This document shows, piece after piece, positions 33,260 through 44,780 of a stretch of 64,000 nt of DNA (the stretch's first letter is position 1; each line of letters begins with the position of its first letter). Location: NCBI GenBank assembly GCA_037176885.1, contig JAWWNJ010000102.1:868001-932000 (forward strand), given 5' to 3'. The position numbers were made by a program, and so were the translations under genes. Below the pieces are notes generated by a model that saw nothing but the letters and a program-made list of their open reading frames with translations, was not told where the DNA came from and did not search any database. Origin of the DNA: Favolaschia claudopus (lineage: Eukaryota; Basidiomycota; Agaricomycetes; Agaricales; Mycenaceae).

Positions 33260-35145
33260 TTGGTGCGGCGATCTCTGGCGGCGTCGCCCTCTTTGCACCT
33301 CACTGCCCCGTTGCCTGTCCTTTCTGCAGGCCCTAGCCGTCGGTCGTTGTCTCCGAATGTAGCTCGGTCAACCTCGCACCAGACTAGCCATCTGTGTGTC
33401 GTGCCTCAAGTACCGGGCCAGCGAGGGGGAGAGGTTGAACCCTCCCCTCGCTCTGCGAGGACGGAGGTCTCATTTCTCCCCTCTTACATTCAGGACATCG
33501 ATGCTAACTTTCTTCTTCCTGTTCTCTCCAAGCTCCTCACCCCTCGCCCCCCACTACCCGCCCGCCCTAATACCCATCTCCATTTCCCCCTCACCTCCCC
33601 TCACTCCTTCCCCATGCCCATTGTCAAGCTCCGGCCTCAGGTGTGGTACGATGAGCTGCGCTCCTACCCTGACCGCCTGTTTGCGGACTCTGTTGTGGCC
33701 GCTATTAAGTACGGTGTACATCTGGGCGTGGTTAATACACACATTTTACACCCTCCCTCCTTTGTCCCCCCTCCCCTCCCCTCTGCCCTTGAGTTACCTG
33801 AGTCTGTCGACGCTGACATTGACTTGGAAGTCTCCCTGGGTCGTATTGTGGACGTCTCTGGTACACCTGCTGCCTCCTCTGCCTTCCTTGCCCCTCTTGG
33901 CTCTGTCCCTAAGAAGTATTCCACCAAGCGTCGTCGCATCCACCACCTCTCCTACCCTCGGGGGCATTCTGTTAATGATGCCATTCCGCCAGAGTTTGGT
34001 GCGCTGGTGTATGAGGCTGTTCTTCAGGCTATTGATCGTATCCGTGCTGCGGGGCGCGGTGCTTTCCTTTACAAAGCTGACCTTGAGGCTGCTTTTCGTC
34101 ACATTCCCATCCACCCTGACGACTGGAAGTATATGGGGTTTTCTTGGAACGGCCGCACCCTCCTTGACATTTTCCTCCCCTTTGGCCTTCGTACTGCTCC
34201 TCGCCTCTACAACTTCTTTGCTGAGGCGCACCACTGGATCCTTGCTAACAAGCATGCATCCCTCAGTGATCTCCAGCACTACCTCGACGACTGGCTCAAC
34301 GTCACCTCCCCTTCCTTGGGTCGAGGCTATGCGCTGGCGGCTAGGGACGATTTTCGTCGCACAACACGCGCTCTGGGCTTTTCCCTCTCGGAGAAGAAGG
34401 AGGAGGGTCCTTGTCACTGCCTTGAGCTCTTGGGTGTGAAGCTGGACACCCTCTGCATGCAGGCGCGGCTCCCCCAGGATAAGCTCGACCGGCTCCTGGA
34501 CATGCTTCGTGTGTTCTTGGACCGGGGCTATGCTTCCTACCATGAGCTGGAGACACTCTGTGGCCACTTTGTGTTTGCCCAGTCCGTGGTACCGGTGGGC
34601 CGCTATTTCACTCGTCGTGTTCGCGACTTCATGCGCTCCCTATCCCATCTCCCCCACACCCTATTTCGTCGCATTCCGTCTGAGGCGCGGAAGGATCTCG
34701 CCTGGTGGCTCGAGTTCCTGCCGTGCTTCAACGGTGTCTACGAGATTTCCCCTCCCCCTCCTCAACTCGCTGTGTATACTGACGCCAGCGGAAAGCTCGG
34801 ACTTGGTGGCTTCTGGTCTGAGGGTGACGTGTTCTTTGCTGAACGCTGTCCTAAGCGCAGGATGACACTCCCCATCCATTGGAAGGAGATGCTGGCTGTG
34901 CTGCGTGCAGCTCAGCTTTGGCATGAGCAGTGGCGCGGGTTTGAGGTGGTATTCCATATTGATAACGAAGCTGTTGCTACCTGTCTCAACAGTGGCTCCA
35001 TTGACCACCCTCCTACCCAGGCACTCTTCCGCTCGTTGGCTTTATTGGCGGCAGGCGCGGGCTTCACTTTTCGTTCTGTTTGGATTCCTACTGCCGAGAA
35101 CGCAATCGCTGATGCTCTTTCTCGTTTTCAGTGGGCGAACCTAGA
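33260..35145 (+). CDS. DIRS-type reverse transcriptase and RNase H
   Basis: The frame is open without interruption. After a Pro/Ser/Arg-rich N-terminus the RT domain runs from about KKYSTKRRRIHHLSYPRG through FLYKADLEAAFRHIPIH (first catalytic Asp), LPFGLRTAPRLYNF and HYLDDWL (YLDD box at 34280-34291). RNase H follows with YTDASGKLGLGG, HWKEMLAVL, HIDNEAVATCLNSG and NAIADALSRF, keeping the acidic residues. The open frame continues to 35560, but true coding probably ends near 35145-35170 because the recombinase frame starts at 35131 in the +1 frame. No initiator is certain. This domain may still be intact. Confidence 0.85.
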
Positions 35146-36057
35146 CAGACTCCAGCCTCATTGGGCGCTCCCTCACCGGAGTGGATCGCGGCCTGCGCGC
35201 ATCTCCACCCAACCGTTGCGACCCTCCTCTGGTATGCGCTCAAGCCCAACACCCGCGCCAGCTACGAGAGTGTCCTCTCCATGTACTCTGCCTTTGCCCG
35301 TAAGCAGGGATTTACCCACCCTGACGGCAGTGTCCTCCCAGCCACTGCAGCGGGGGTTCAGCTCTTCATTGCTGAGAAGGCCCCGCTCGTGCAGCCTGCC
35401 ACTCTTTCCCGGTATGTCTCCAGCCTGCGTACCATTCACATCGAGCATGGCTGGCCCCTTGACGCCCTTGACAACCCCATCCTCAAGCGGCTCATTAGTG
35501 CAGCAGAGCGGCGTTATGGGACTGCTCCCCGCCGCCCCCGTCGCCCCATCACCAGGGTGATACTCGCTGACGTCCTTGCCCAACTTCCCAATGACCACGA
35601 TGGTAGGATGCTTGCCTCCGCTTTCACTTTGGCGTGGGCAGCCTTCATGCGTTGTGGGGAGTTCACCGTTGCTGACGGCGCTGCCTTTGACCCCTCGGTC
35701 AACCTCACCGAGGGCTGTATCTCCCACGTCACTGACTCCTCCCTGCTCTGCACCATTCAGGCAAGCAAAACCGAGCCTGGGCGTCGGGGCGCTCAGGTCC
35801 TTTGCGGAGCTGCTCCCGGTACAGTCACCTGCCCTGTCACGCGCTTCCGTGCGTATCGCGCAGCTCACCCCGCCACTTCTCCCTTCGCCCCGTTGTTCGT
35901 CACCTCCTCCGGTGCTCCCCTCTCACGCGCCTTCGCGCTTTCAGCGCTTGATGCCGCTCTCAAACGGGCCGGGCATGATTCCTCCCTGTTCAGTGGTCAC
36001 AGCTTCCGCAGGGGTGCGGCCGGCGCTGCGAGCGACCCCTCTCTCCATGCTCCGTGA
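35131..36057 (+). pseudogene. Tyrosine recombinase of the DIRS element, C-terminus lost
   Basis: The N-terminal SAM-like part (LLWYALKPNTRASYESVL...) and the catalytic part with AAFMRCGEFTVAD (first Arg) and GHSFRRGAA (His-x-x-Arg box, about 35994-36020) are clear. After HSFRRGAA the frame runs into unrelated residues and stops at 36057. The expected final block with the nucleophilic tyrosine (of the type GRW.SDAY..Y) is absent in all three frames. Pro/Ser-rich low-complexity sequence follows to 36430. Integration activity should be lost. The start at 35131 overlaps the RNase H frame. Confidence 0.8.
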
Positions 36058-36507
36058 GTTGTCCTCCAAACTCCATTCCTCCCCCTCCCTCCGTCCCCGA
36101 TCCACTCCTCCCTCTGGTACCCGCCCATCCGCTCCTGCCCCTACCGCCCGCCCCCTCTTTATTCGTCTCCCCCCTCTAGCGCCTACCATCCCTCCCCCTC
36201 CCCCCCCAACAATCCCCTGCCCCTGTCCCTCAAAAGCCGACTCGTTCCCCTCGTAAATCCGTTGCTCGTCCGCCTTCCCCTCGCAAACCCGCTGCGCGCC
36301 CTCCTGCACCTCCCTATTCTTCTGTCTCACGCTCCGCTTCTCGTCCCCGCACTCAGCCAAGGCCTCCTGCTCGTGCTGCCGCTGTTGAGCGCCAGGCTGA
36401 GTTAGCTCGCCTGAAGGAGGCGGGCTGGCGGTGATTGTTTTTTGGAGTGCCTCTGGCATCTGCGCTCTTCCTCCCCCACCATGGCTGGTCGCCCGCGCAG
36501 CAGATCT

Positions 36508-36628
36508 TTGGGCTGCCGAGGCCCTCCCTTTTGTAGAGGTATTGCGGGCTCAGAGCTGAGTCATCCGCCCAAAAGTAGCTAATACATCAGTTTCTCTCTC
36601 TCTCTCTCTCAGTGACTACGGCCAATCC
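36508..36628 (+). repeat. DIRS split repeat B1
   Basis: TTGGGCTGCCGAGGCCC ... AAAAGTAGCTAATACATCAG, a (CT)n tract, then AGTGACTACGGCCAATCC. It is the same as 38195-38310 apart from small length differences. Confidence 0.85.
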
Positions 36629-36799
36629 TTGTCGGTCTGGCAAGACCATAGGGATTGGCTAAGATCACATGCCTCCCTCTTTGTCAGCATTGTTCTTTTT
36701 CCTCTCCGCCCACATCCCTCTCGCTAGCTCCCCCTCCCTTCGCTACACTCCCCACCCCCTCGTTCTTTGTTGTCCCACCCACCATCCCCATTCTGCCTT

Positions 36800-38155
36800 T
36801 GTCGGAAAAATGCCGGATTGCTTCGAACGGCTTCTAACCAATTAGGACCTTCGAGAACCTTAGGATGGCTTAGAACCGCTGGCAGTGTGGCTTATAATCC
36901 ACCCTAAGCTAGCTCGAAGACCTTATAAGCCAAGCAGTGTCTTAAGGGGATTGGAGGTGTCAGGCCATCTGAACAAGTTAATAAAAATGGGAAAACATCG
37001 GTAGACGCTCGCCCCCGTGTAAATTCATGAAAATTGGCCGCACAGAAAACCGCAAAAACGTTTGAAGTCCAAATGCCGAGATGCCGAGTAATGACGTCAG
37101 CGCTCCACATCCGCAGCACACATATGCTGCGAACGCTGCTCGTCTCTCTTGTCTCCTCCCACCACCACCACGCCTCGACATCGTCGCCGTCAGTACCTCC
37201 CCCTCACCGCTCAACGACCCGCATGCATCTCGTACCCGCCCGGCGCCGCTGCTGCCGCTGCCGGCCGTGCACACGACGTCAGCAACTCGAGTCCGTATGG
37301 CAAAGTTAGCGAGAACTTACGACGAAAGGTGCGTCGATCATAGAGCTTTTCACCCTGTCCCTAATGCCTTCCTCACTAGGCTTGGCCGCCGCGTTGCAGT
37401 CAAGCTGCAGTCGACGTCTGACTGCCCCGAATCCGCCGTCATTACCCCAACGCAACTCCCCCAGAATCCCCCTTCTGCACCTCCATACATTCATAAATCG
37501 TGCAATGCTACCCTTTAGGTGAGCTGTCGACTTGTCATATTCTGTTCACATTTTTGATCCACACGTCGTGCAGGCCATCGAATGTTCAGACTAATCCCTT
37601 AGCGTGGATCACACGACAACGACGATGCGCCGGTATGTTTATCTGTTTTCGCCTTCGCTTTCGCCCTCCTCATCTCTACTTTTGCCAGCGTCAACCGTCG
37701 CAAGCCCAGTTATCTCAAGTGGTCTCAGGCGGGGCTGTTTCAATCCGGATTTTCTCGAGATCACTCGCCGCATGCTCGGTGTTCATCTCGTTGTGCTTCG
37801 CCCCCGCCGCGCTCGTCCGTGCGTCGCGGGAAGCAGCGCAGGTAGTTATACTGTACCACTATTTAGAATTGAAACAAAACTGTGTTCATCCCTCTTCATG
37901 TGTGATGTAGTACTGTCATAAATGCAGGATAACTACTGGATACCTATTGTGCAAGCCAGTGGATCCTAGCGGCTTCCAAGGTGCTGGAAGGCTCTAATCG
38001 CGTAATGGATTAGAGTGGCTTACAGGTCACCCGGGTGTCTTAGAGACCATCATGAGGTTTTAACTGTACATTATAAGAGACCCCGAGGCTTGGGGCCTTC
38101 GAACGGCTTCAAACTACTTACAGACCGCTATAAGCAATCTGGGATTTTTCCGACA
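36800..38155. mobile_element. 1.36-kb TIR element nested between DIRS repeats
   Basis: TGTCGGAAAAAT(G)CC(G)GATTGCTT at the left is repeated inverted at the right (...GCAATCTGGGATTTTTCCGACA). Close relatives of this terminus stand at 54724 and, inverted, at 25361. Internally it has (C)TTATAAGCC-like words near both ends and a segment at 37070-37180 related to 42425-42530. Small frames at 37081-37518 and 37604-37921 have no recognisable domain. No clean target duplication was seen. Confidence 0.7.
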
Positions 38156-38194
38156 TTTGTCTTTTGCATACCTGTGTAGTTTAGTAGCTATACG

Positions 38195-38310
38195 TTGGGC
38201 TGCCGAGGCCCCTTTTGTAGAGGTATTGCGGGCTCAGAGCTGAGTCATCCGCCCAAAAGTAGCTAATACATCAGTTTTTCTCTCTCTCTCTCTCAGTGAC
38301 TACGGCCAAT
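38195..38310 (+). repeat. DIRS split repeat B2, right end of the element
   Basis: Matches B1; the sequence after CGGCCAATCC diverges (CCGTCATC here, TTGTCGGTC after B1), marking the element end. Confidence 0.85.
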
Positions 38311-38825
38311 CCCCGTCATCTTGGTGCATTTGGAGTGTGTAGCTCAAGAGGTGTTCATTCTTAAAATTTTCCATACAACGTCGGAAAAGTGGATTAAGAG
38401 CCTTTTGTCCCTCCCTGGCTACGTAATGCTGATGTAAGCTTGCCTAATACAGTAAGTTATTGACAGTTTTCTCACGATCTGAGGATACTTATTACTTTCG
38501 CTCAAAAGTGCCTGGTTTGGAAATAATTTGCCGCCAAAAACCCGTCGTAAAATGATCCCTTGGTTTGTTGTGCCTTTCTGGCAGAAAATTTCCTCCATCT
38601 GGCTGGGGTCGGGGAACTCGGCAGATGGTTAGTATTATGTAATCTACTACATTTTTTCGCTCTTTTTTTCTTGACCCTCCCAAACGTGTTTTTGAAGCAT
38701 TCCGCACCTTTGTCCAAAAAGTGAAATAAGAGGTCCGGGACCCACCCTCCCTCCCAAGGCTGTGTCTCGGCTTTTGCCGGTGAACACCTCTTGGTGTAGC
38801 TCATAGAGTCGTATCCAGGAATTGA
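38311..38825. other. Non-coding stretch
   Basis: No gene or repeat recognised. Confidence 0.5.
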
Positions 38826-39517
38826 TACTCGTTATGGACAGAAGTGATGGACGGTGGGCTTTTGGACGATTCTCGGCCATTGAGTATGCGTTTTGCATGA
38901 TTTGAAGTGCTGGAGGGATTTTGGAGGACCAGACATGTATTTCTGACCCATCATTTACATCAAAATCCATTCATGTATTGCCAAATTAGGCAACATTCTG
39001 AAAATGCGATTTTTCAGCTTGCACAGCGGATGCAGGTGGGAAAAATGAAACCGCCTTGATTGTAGCCCTAGTAGCACTAATCAATATACCAAGTTGGTTG
39101 AGGGTGAAATCTGTAGTGGTTGGTGAGTTCTGAGGGCTCCAAGTAGGTCATTTCTGCTGTTTTTGGCCTATTTTGGCCATTTTGCGACTTTTTGCCTGAT
39201 TTGAGCGCCCTGTAGCTCAATAACGGCTAGGGCTTTTGATGCAAGTCAACTTGGTATATCCATCAGTGACCCCTCGGCTACAATCTGCGTCATTCCATTT
39301 TCGCTGAGAAAAATGTCTCCATGAGTTGAAAAATTGCATTTTCAGAATGTTGCCCAATTTGGCAGTACATCAATGAATTTTGATGGAAATCATGGTTCAG
39401 AAATACGTGTCTCGTCCTCTCAAGTCACTCCAGCACTTCAAATCATGCAAAACGCATACTCAATGGCCGAGAATCGTCCAAAAACCCACCGTCCATCACT
39501 TCTGTCCATAACGAGTA
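38826..39517. mobile_element. 688-bp foldback MITE with ~190-bp arms
   Basis: From CTCGTTATGGACAGAAGTG at 38828 about 190 bp are repeated inverted, ending CATAACGAG at 39515, with about 85-90% identity. TA flanks both ends (38826-38827, 39516-39517). The loop has GGCCAAAAT-like words. The right arm ends about 170 bp before a copia gag start. Confidence 0.85.
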
Positions 39518-39683
39518 GGTTATGGGGTATTGAGCTCGTTGTCTTCGAACACGAGCACTTTCCTCGATACCTCTTCCTCGCGATCTCTCGCCCAGTGACT
39601 GCCAGGTCATTTACGTCCTCTTTACGATCTCGCGCACCGCGCAACGTCTTTCCCTTTCAATATCGTCTTCTTAGACACCTCTC

Positions 39684-41216
39684 ATGGCGACCCTCCGTCC
39701 TTCCTTCTCCGCCAATAATCCCTTCCGTCCGTCCTCGTTCGACGACCCTGCGCCCTGGGGGACTCCGTTCAACCAGGCTTATGGCGTTGTCGGCGACGAC
39801 GCTGCGACACCGACGCGTCCTACCGTTCCTCCAAACTCACGCGTTCATCGTCAGTATAACCGCTGGCAAGGCCGCTCTCCTTTCGACGGCGACTCTGATG
39901 CCTCAGACTCGGAGAATGTACCTCCCCACCATCCCGTCCACCCTGCTCGCGTCCATGAATCCGCCTCTGGCTTTGTCAGCGAGAGGGGTCTATATTTCAA
40001 ACCCATCTCGCCGAACCCAGGGACGTGGAAGGAGGAGGATAAGCTGGCACTAGAACGTGGCAACTACCGGGAGTGGGCAACGAAGGTGTGGAACTTCATC
40101 GGCCTCAACTCCGGCGCCACTCGTTGGCTCGACCCGAACGAACGCCCGCCATCCTTTGAGAGGTACCCCCACGCATGCCGTGTCTGGCAGGACAACGACG
40201 TGGCGATTCGCTCGTTCATCGTCCTCACCTGCGCCTCTTCAGAGCACTCTTATTTCGAGGGGGTGTCTTCTGCAGCGGGCGTATGGTTGACACTCCGCAA
40301 TCGCCACACTAAACGCGGACCGCTGGATCAAGTCAACAAATTACGCGCGGCAATGAACGTCCAATTCGCTGACGATCCCGAAACGTGGGGCAGCACCATT
40401 GATAAGATCTCCGAACTCAACAAAGCTGTCTGGGCTGGTGAAGCACCCACCGCCGACGGCATCCTCACTGTCCTCCTGCTCCATGCTCTCTCTCCCTTCC
40501 CTTCTTTTGTCGACTCCTTACTCGCTGTCCCCGATCTGAACCCGTCCTACATCATTACACGACTCGGGGCCAAGCAGCAGATGCCTATACCGCCTTCATC
40601 GCGTCCAAAGAGAAACCTAAAAAGCGCGACCACTGCAACAATCCCTCGTGTAAGACGCCGACAGGACACACGTACCCATACTGCGTGGCTCCGGGTGGGG
40701 GAATGGCAGGGAAGTCGGTTGAGGAGGCTGTTTCCAAGAAGAAGGCAGATGCGGAGGGCAAAGGAGGAGGAGAGAAACCACGCGGCATCAGGGTGAACAA
40801 AGATAAGGAGGGGTTTGCATGCATTACCATTGGCGGCACCGAATTCCGTTTGGCTCCCTCCGACACCCGCACCCATCGCTCAGTTCGCGCACACCGCCGA
40901 CTATATGAATTTAGCCACTGACGACGTCTCCGCCGCGATATATGACTACGAATCTTTCCACGTTGAGGTTGACCCTCGCGTGTCTCTCGATTGGGGGGAA
41001 TTTACCGCCAACATGACGTCTCTGAACGATTATTCCCTCTACTCTGACTCTGGAGCTAATATACACATTTCCCCCTACCGCGAGGATTTCGCCACTTTTA
41101 CGCCTATAAATTCGTCCTCCATAATGCTCTATATGTCCCCAACGCCTCCATTCGTCTCATGTCCGTCGCCAGCCTCTGCAAATCCAATGCGTACACTTGA
41201 GCCGATTCCGCGCTAA
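39684..41216 (+). pseudogene. gag: Truncated Ty1/copia gag-protease
   Basis: Gag starts at the ATG at 39684 and shows the copia Gag core: LERGNYREWATKVWNFIGL, IVLTCASSEHSYFEGV, AAGVWLTLRNRHT and DKISELNKAVWAGEAP. A frameshift near 40570 moves coding to the frame of YCVAPGGGMAGKSVEEAV and a second one to the frame of 40815-41216. There the protease active site LYSDSGANIHISP (D-S-G-A) appears near 41050, followed by LHNALYVPNASIRLMSVASL, the usual sequence after the protease. A gap of protease residues precedes this last block. Stops begin at 41205 and nothing further of pol is readable. No LTR found. Confidence 0.82.
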
Positions 41217-42133
41217 CGAGCGCCATGCTCCAGACCGAGTAAGCCAGCGGTAGACCACCACTGAATCCCGTCGAGTTGTCGAGTATCCGGTGTCCAAAAT
41301 ACACGCACCGCGCAACAGCGCTGACCCAACCAACATCAACGTAAAATCCGCACCCCCTCGAACCATAACCCAGCCCAAATCCACCACCAGCACATAAGCG
41401 TCGCACCTGTATGTCGTGGATGTACCTGTTCCCAGCACCGGCATCATGCCTGAATATCCGTGGGACTTGTACCGGCCATCGTCCGTCGAGTGCGCCCTGC
41501 GTTTACGACCCAACCTGCAGCTCCTTCAAGATCCGAGAGTCGTAGCGAGCACCTGTGCGCTAGCAAAACTCCGCCGCGCTGCTCTCCTCTCCTCGTCGTA
41601 CGCCGCTGCCCAGTCGTTCCGCAGTTGTGAGCTATGAAGCTGCCCACGTCGTCCAGCTGTTCCTCCGGACCCAATCCAGCCTAGGCGTCGCCAGATGAAT
41701 GTGCTGCGCTGAGATCCGCCGCGCCAGCACCGCTGCTGCAAGCCCCACGAAGTTGTCGCTGCTGTCCAGGAGTACGGGGTCGACAAGCAAACAGCACAGC
41801 AGATAAGAAGGGATGCCAGCCCCGACGCGTTTGTGTCAGAAGTATTGCCGCCCTCCACAGTCCACAGAGTCCAGGAAAGTCGATTCCAATAGTCAAGCAA
41901 TTCCGCTACAGAGGGTACAGAGAGGGACGAGGGGTTGACTTGACTTGACTTGACTTGAAGTTCTATTATATGCCGTACCTGGCCAGTAGTGAGGCTATGC
42001 GGCAGTACAAGAGGGGAGGTTAAGGTTTCATGATCACTGGTAGGTTACGGGACGATTGTGGTAAACAGATTACAAACGCGTGAAGACCTTCACGCAGACT
42101 ATCCGGTATATATGGTTGCGGACCGAACTTCGT
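41217..42133. other. Unrecognised stretch, possible worn copia remainder
   Basis: Both strands show overlapping GC-rich frames (for example 41526-41900 minus) without a known domain. A pentanucleotide microsatellite (CTTGA)n lies at about 41933-41959. No supported gene. Confidence 0.35.
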
Positions 42134-43327
42134 GACACACTGTGAGAAGTATTTGTCATGAAATTCAAGATCATCGTCTTGAAATTCAAGATTCATGACG
42201 TTTTGTTAGAATACACGTCATGAATTTCAAGACTGGTTTCATGATGCTCCAAAACTTCTAAAAGTTACAATGTGTGATACCGCACCCATATTCAACTGTG
42301 GGACCACATTACAGGATAATGCATATAATTCTCTTTCAAAAAGTGAAATAACAATCTTGAACCTACATTCACGACGAAACATCACGAATTTCGGCCTCGA
42401 AAAACCAGCAAATTTTTGTTCAAGTCCTGCGGCCGAGCTGCCGAGTCAATGACGTCACTTACAGCATTGCTCCACATCCGCAGCACACATATGCTGCAGC
42501 CGCCACGACGCCTCTTGTGTCCCCCCACCATGACCTCCCTCCAAGTCACCATCGTAGAGCGCCGCCGCCGCCGCCACTCTCGCCAACACACTCTGCTGTA
42601 ACGGACCACGCCTCCTTCCCTACGTCACCGCCCTCTAGGATCAATCCACACCGCCGTAACCGAACTTGAACCGAACTACATCTCTCTGCAGTGCGCAAGA
42701 CTCTCAAAGGATTAAGGAGTGGCGAAGGATGAGCCGGGATGAAGTGGTTGGGCAGGGTATTATGGTGAGTGATACTGCGAGAGTGCATTGCAGCTCATTA
42801 GTGTGCTCTTTCCCTGTCGTGGTAATTTAGCTCTTTGATGACGACAGAGCATTCAGTGATCTGCCCAACCCGGTGAGTTGCTTCCCTTCTCTACCTCTTT
42901 TTCATTCTCCGTAGTGTGTTTCCGAGCCACGCAAGCTGATAAAGTACGGCTGATCGTGACGGTGGCGAAATTTTGAAGGTCAGAGTATTATTATACTCGT
43001 AGTACTGCAACTGTATCGTCCAGTACTTGAAATATATCCTGTTTTATACCTCTTCCATGGAGTTTGATAAGGAGTAAGGCGTCGGGATAGCTGGCTACCT
43101 TGGTTGTACTTCCGGACGAATCATTGCTAAGATCATGACAAAATGTCATGAAAAAACGTTAGGAACGGGCCCACAGTCGTTAGGAATTTCAGGACCCCGG
43201 ATCATAACGTTTCGTCATGAAACCCGACAAAAGATCATGAAATTCAACACAAATGACGACGAAATACCTAACACAAGGTCCTGAACAACATCATGAATTT
43301 CAAAACCTTCCCTCTGCACAGTGGACA
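42134..43327. mobile_element. 1.19-kb element with TCATGAAATTC subterminal arrays
   Basis: CACTGTG at 42138 and CACAGTG ending at 43323 are inverted; GACA stands on both sides. Next to each end lie several copies of TCATGAAATTCAA/TTGAAATTCATGA (42153-42255 and 43135-43305). Such clustered subterminal words are typical of hAT transposase binding sites. The middle, 42420-42530, is related to 37070-37180. No coding region. Confidence 0.6.
42425..42530. repeat. Dispersed block shared with 37070-37180
   Basis: Shared words in order: CGAG(C/A)TGCCGAGT, ATGACGTCA, GCTCCACATCCGCAGCAC, ACATATGCTGC and (A)CGACG(C)CTCTTGT. The upstream 60 bp are also similar but more diverged. Confidence 0.65.
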
Positions 43328-43844
43328 AGTCGCAGTCCCAATTTGGTAATTGACATTGTCACGTCAGTTTTCATTGAGACATCCTGGGATTGTGTAAATA
43401 GCATTGCAAGAAGGTAAACTACAAACGGACTGGAGCAAAACTTCGAAAAATTGGGTTTCCATGTTTTGCACGGCAATTTCGCGCTTTTGATTGCGGATCA
43501 CTCGGACCGGTGGCTGTGCAGCAGCATCAATGTCGCCTGTAAGAGACTTCACTTTCACTGTGGGGTCCGGAAGTCGGGGTTGCAGAGGCAGAATGCAGAG
43601 AAAGACTTGATTAGCTGCCTCAAATTCGTGAGTTTAGTACACACAAGTTTGGTTTTTCGCTGTTCAAATTTCGCGTTTTGTAACCCTAAGTTAGGAGTAC
43701 CTCCGATTCCTCTAAAATAAAAATTTCGCCTATAAACCATACCCTAGTTCCGGCTAAATCTCGAATCCTGAAGAATTTTGAGCAAAATTGGGACTGGTCA
43801 TGAAGTTTTGGCCGCAACCATACTACGTTGCTACGAGCTGAAAA
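43328..43844. other. Non-coding stretch
   Basis: No gene recognised; only short overlapping frames. Confidence 0.4.
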
Positions 43845-44374
43845 GTCTGGCAAGACTACCGGGATTGGCAAAAGTGATCCGCATCATCACGTGCTCTCAT
43901 CCTCTTTTCGTCTCGCCCGCCTCCACCACTCGTGCTATTTGGCTCGGCGACTCCCTCCCCCTCCCCCGTCGACATTTCGTCTTCTTCATGACCATAGTCT
44001 CGTCCCCCTGCTCCTAGTCTCCATCTCCGTCTGTCAGCATTTTTTCGTCTTCTCTCTTTCCTTTTTTGGGTGCTTGCGCTGCCCTCTTCGTATTCTCCCC
44101 CACCTTCGGCTGGTCGACCTCGATGCCTTCCCTCCGGCCTGGCAGGCTCATCAACACCAACGGACTCCTGCAGTGGCACCATGACGATCGAGGACCTTGG
44201 ACTCCTCCGAGTGATGGAAGAATTTTGATGGAAGCGGTGCGTTTATAGTCATGGACGTGTCACCCCCCCGCTCTGAGGAGCGACAGCGATCAATGATCTG
44301 AGCGTTCGCCGTGATGACGGCTTCCCGTTTGGGCAATATCCGCTCAATAAGGAAGTACCTCCGTATTTTCAGAG

Positions 44375-44702
44375 TAGTGTTGCTGCGAGCTGAGGTGAAG
44401 GAAGTTGGAGGTGCTGATGTATCAAAACTTGATCCACCTCGAGCTGACGTCATCTCGTCCTTGTTTGGAAGTTTGCCCTCAAAAGTTACTTTTTTTGCTT
44501 TGTTTTTATTGCCTGAGTTGCTAGCAGTTTGGATATGCTCCTCAGGAGGAAGCATCTCGTTTTTCTGGTGCTAAGAACTGTTTTTGAGTAACAGATCCAA
44601 AACCGGTCTCGAGGTGCCATCACCTCGATTACCATACGTGGTGGGACTGTACGAGTCGAGGTGAGTTCAGCTCCGAGGTACCTCCACCTCGCGGCAACAC
44701 TA
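44375..44702. mobile_element. 324-bp MITE near the left end of the transposon
   Basis: GTGTTGCTGCGAG(C)TG at 44377 is repeated inverted ending at 44700 (...CACCTCGCGGCAACAC), with TA on both sides. It lies between the transposon's left end and the helicase start codon and so replaces or lengthens the helicase upstream region. Confidence 0.7.
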
Positions 44703-44780
44703 TTTCAGAGCTTCGTCTTGTAGCTCACTCTATGGACTCCCTCTTGTCTCTACTACCCTAATCTACGCATAATACTCAAC
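44703..44780 (+). promoter_or_regulatory. Immediate upstream region of the helicase gene
   Basis: 78 bp between the MITE and the ATG; pyrimidine-rich (CTCTTGTCTCTACTACC) as is common just before fungal start codons. No TATA recognised. Confidence 0.35.

Larger units (their letters stand above)
32396..38310 (+). mobile_element. DIRS/Ngaro-like YR retrotransposon, copy 1 (5' truncated)
   Basis: Three successive plus-strand reading frames encode a Gag-like protein, RT-RNase H and a tyrosine recombinase. This combination defines DIRS-type elements, which integrate with a recombinase instead of a DDE integrase. The right end has a direct repeat of about 120 bp (B1 36508-36628, B2 38195-38310) separated by a segment whose start matches the left end of copy 2 at 43845, as expected for split direct repeats (A1 ... 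B1-A2-B2). A1 itself is not visible, so the left end looks truncated. A 1.36-kb element is nested between B1 and B2. Confidence 0.85.

Noticed and set aside
33396..34439. 347-codon open frame in the DIRS region
   Set aside because: It is the alternative frame of the reverse transcriptase; its Leu/Ser/Pro composition comes from the GC- and CT-rich real coding frame.
33794..34567. 257-codon minus-strand frame
   Set aside because: Antisense shadow of the same RT domain.
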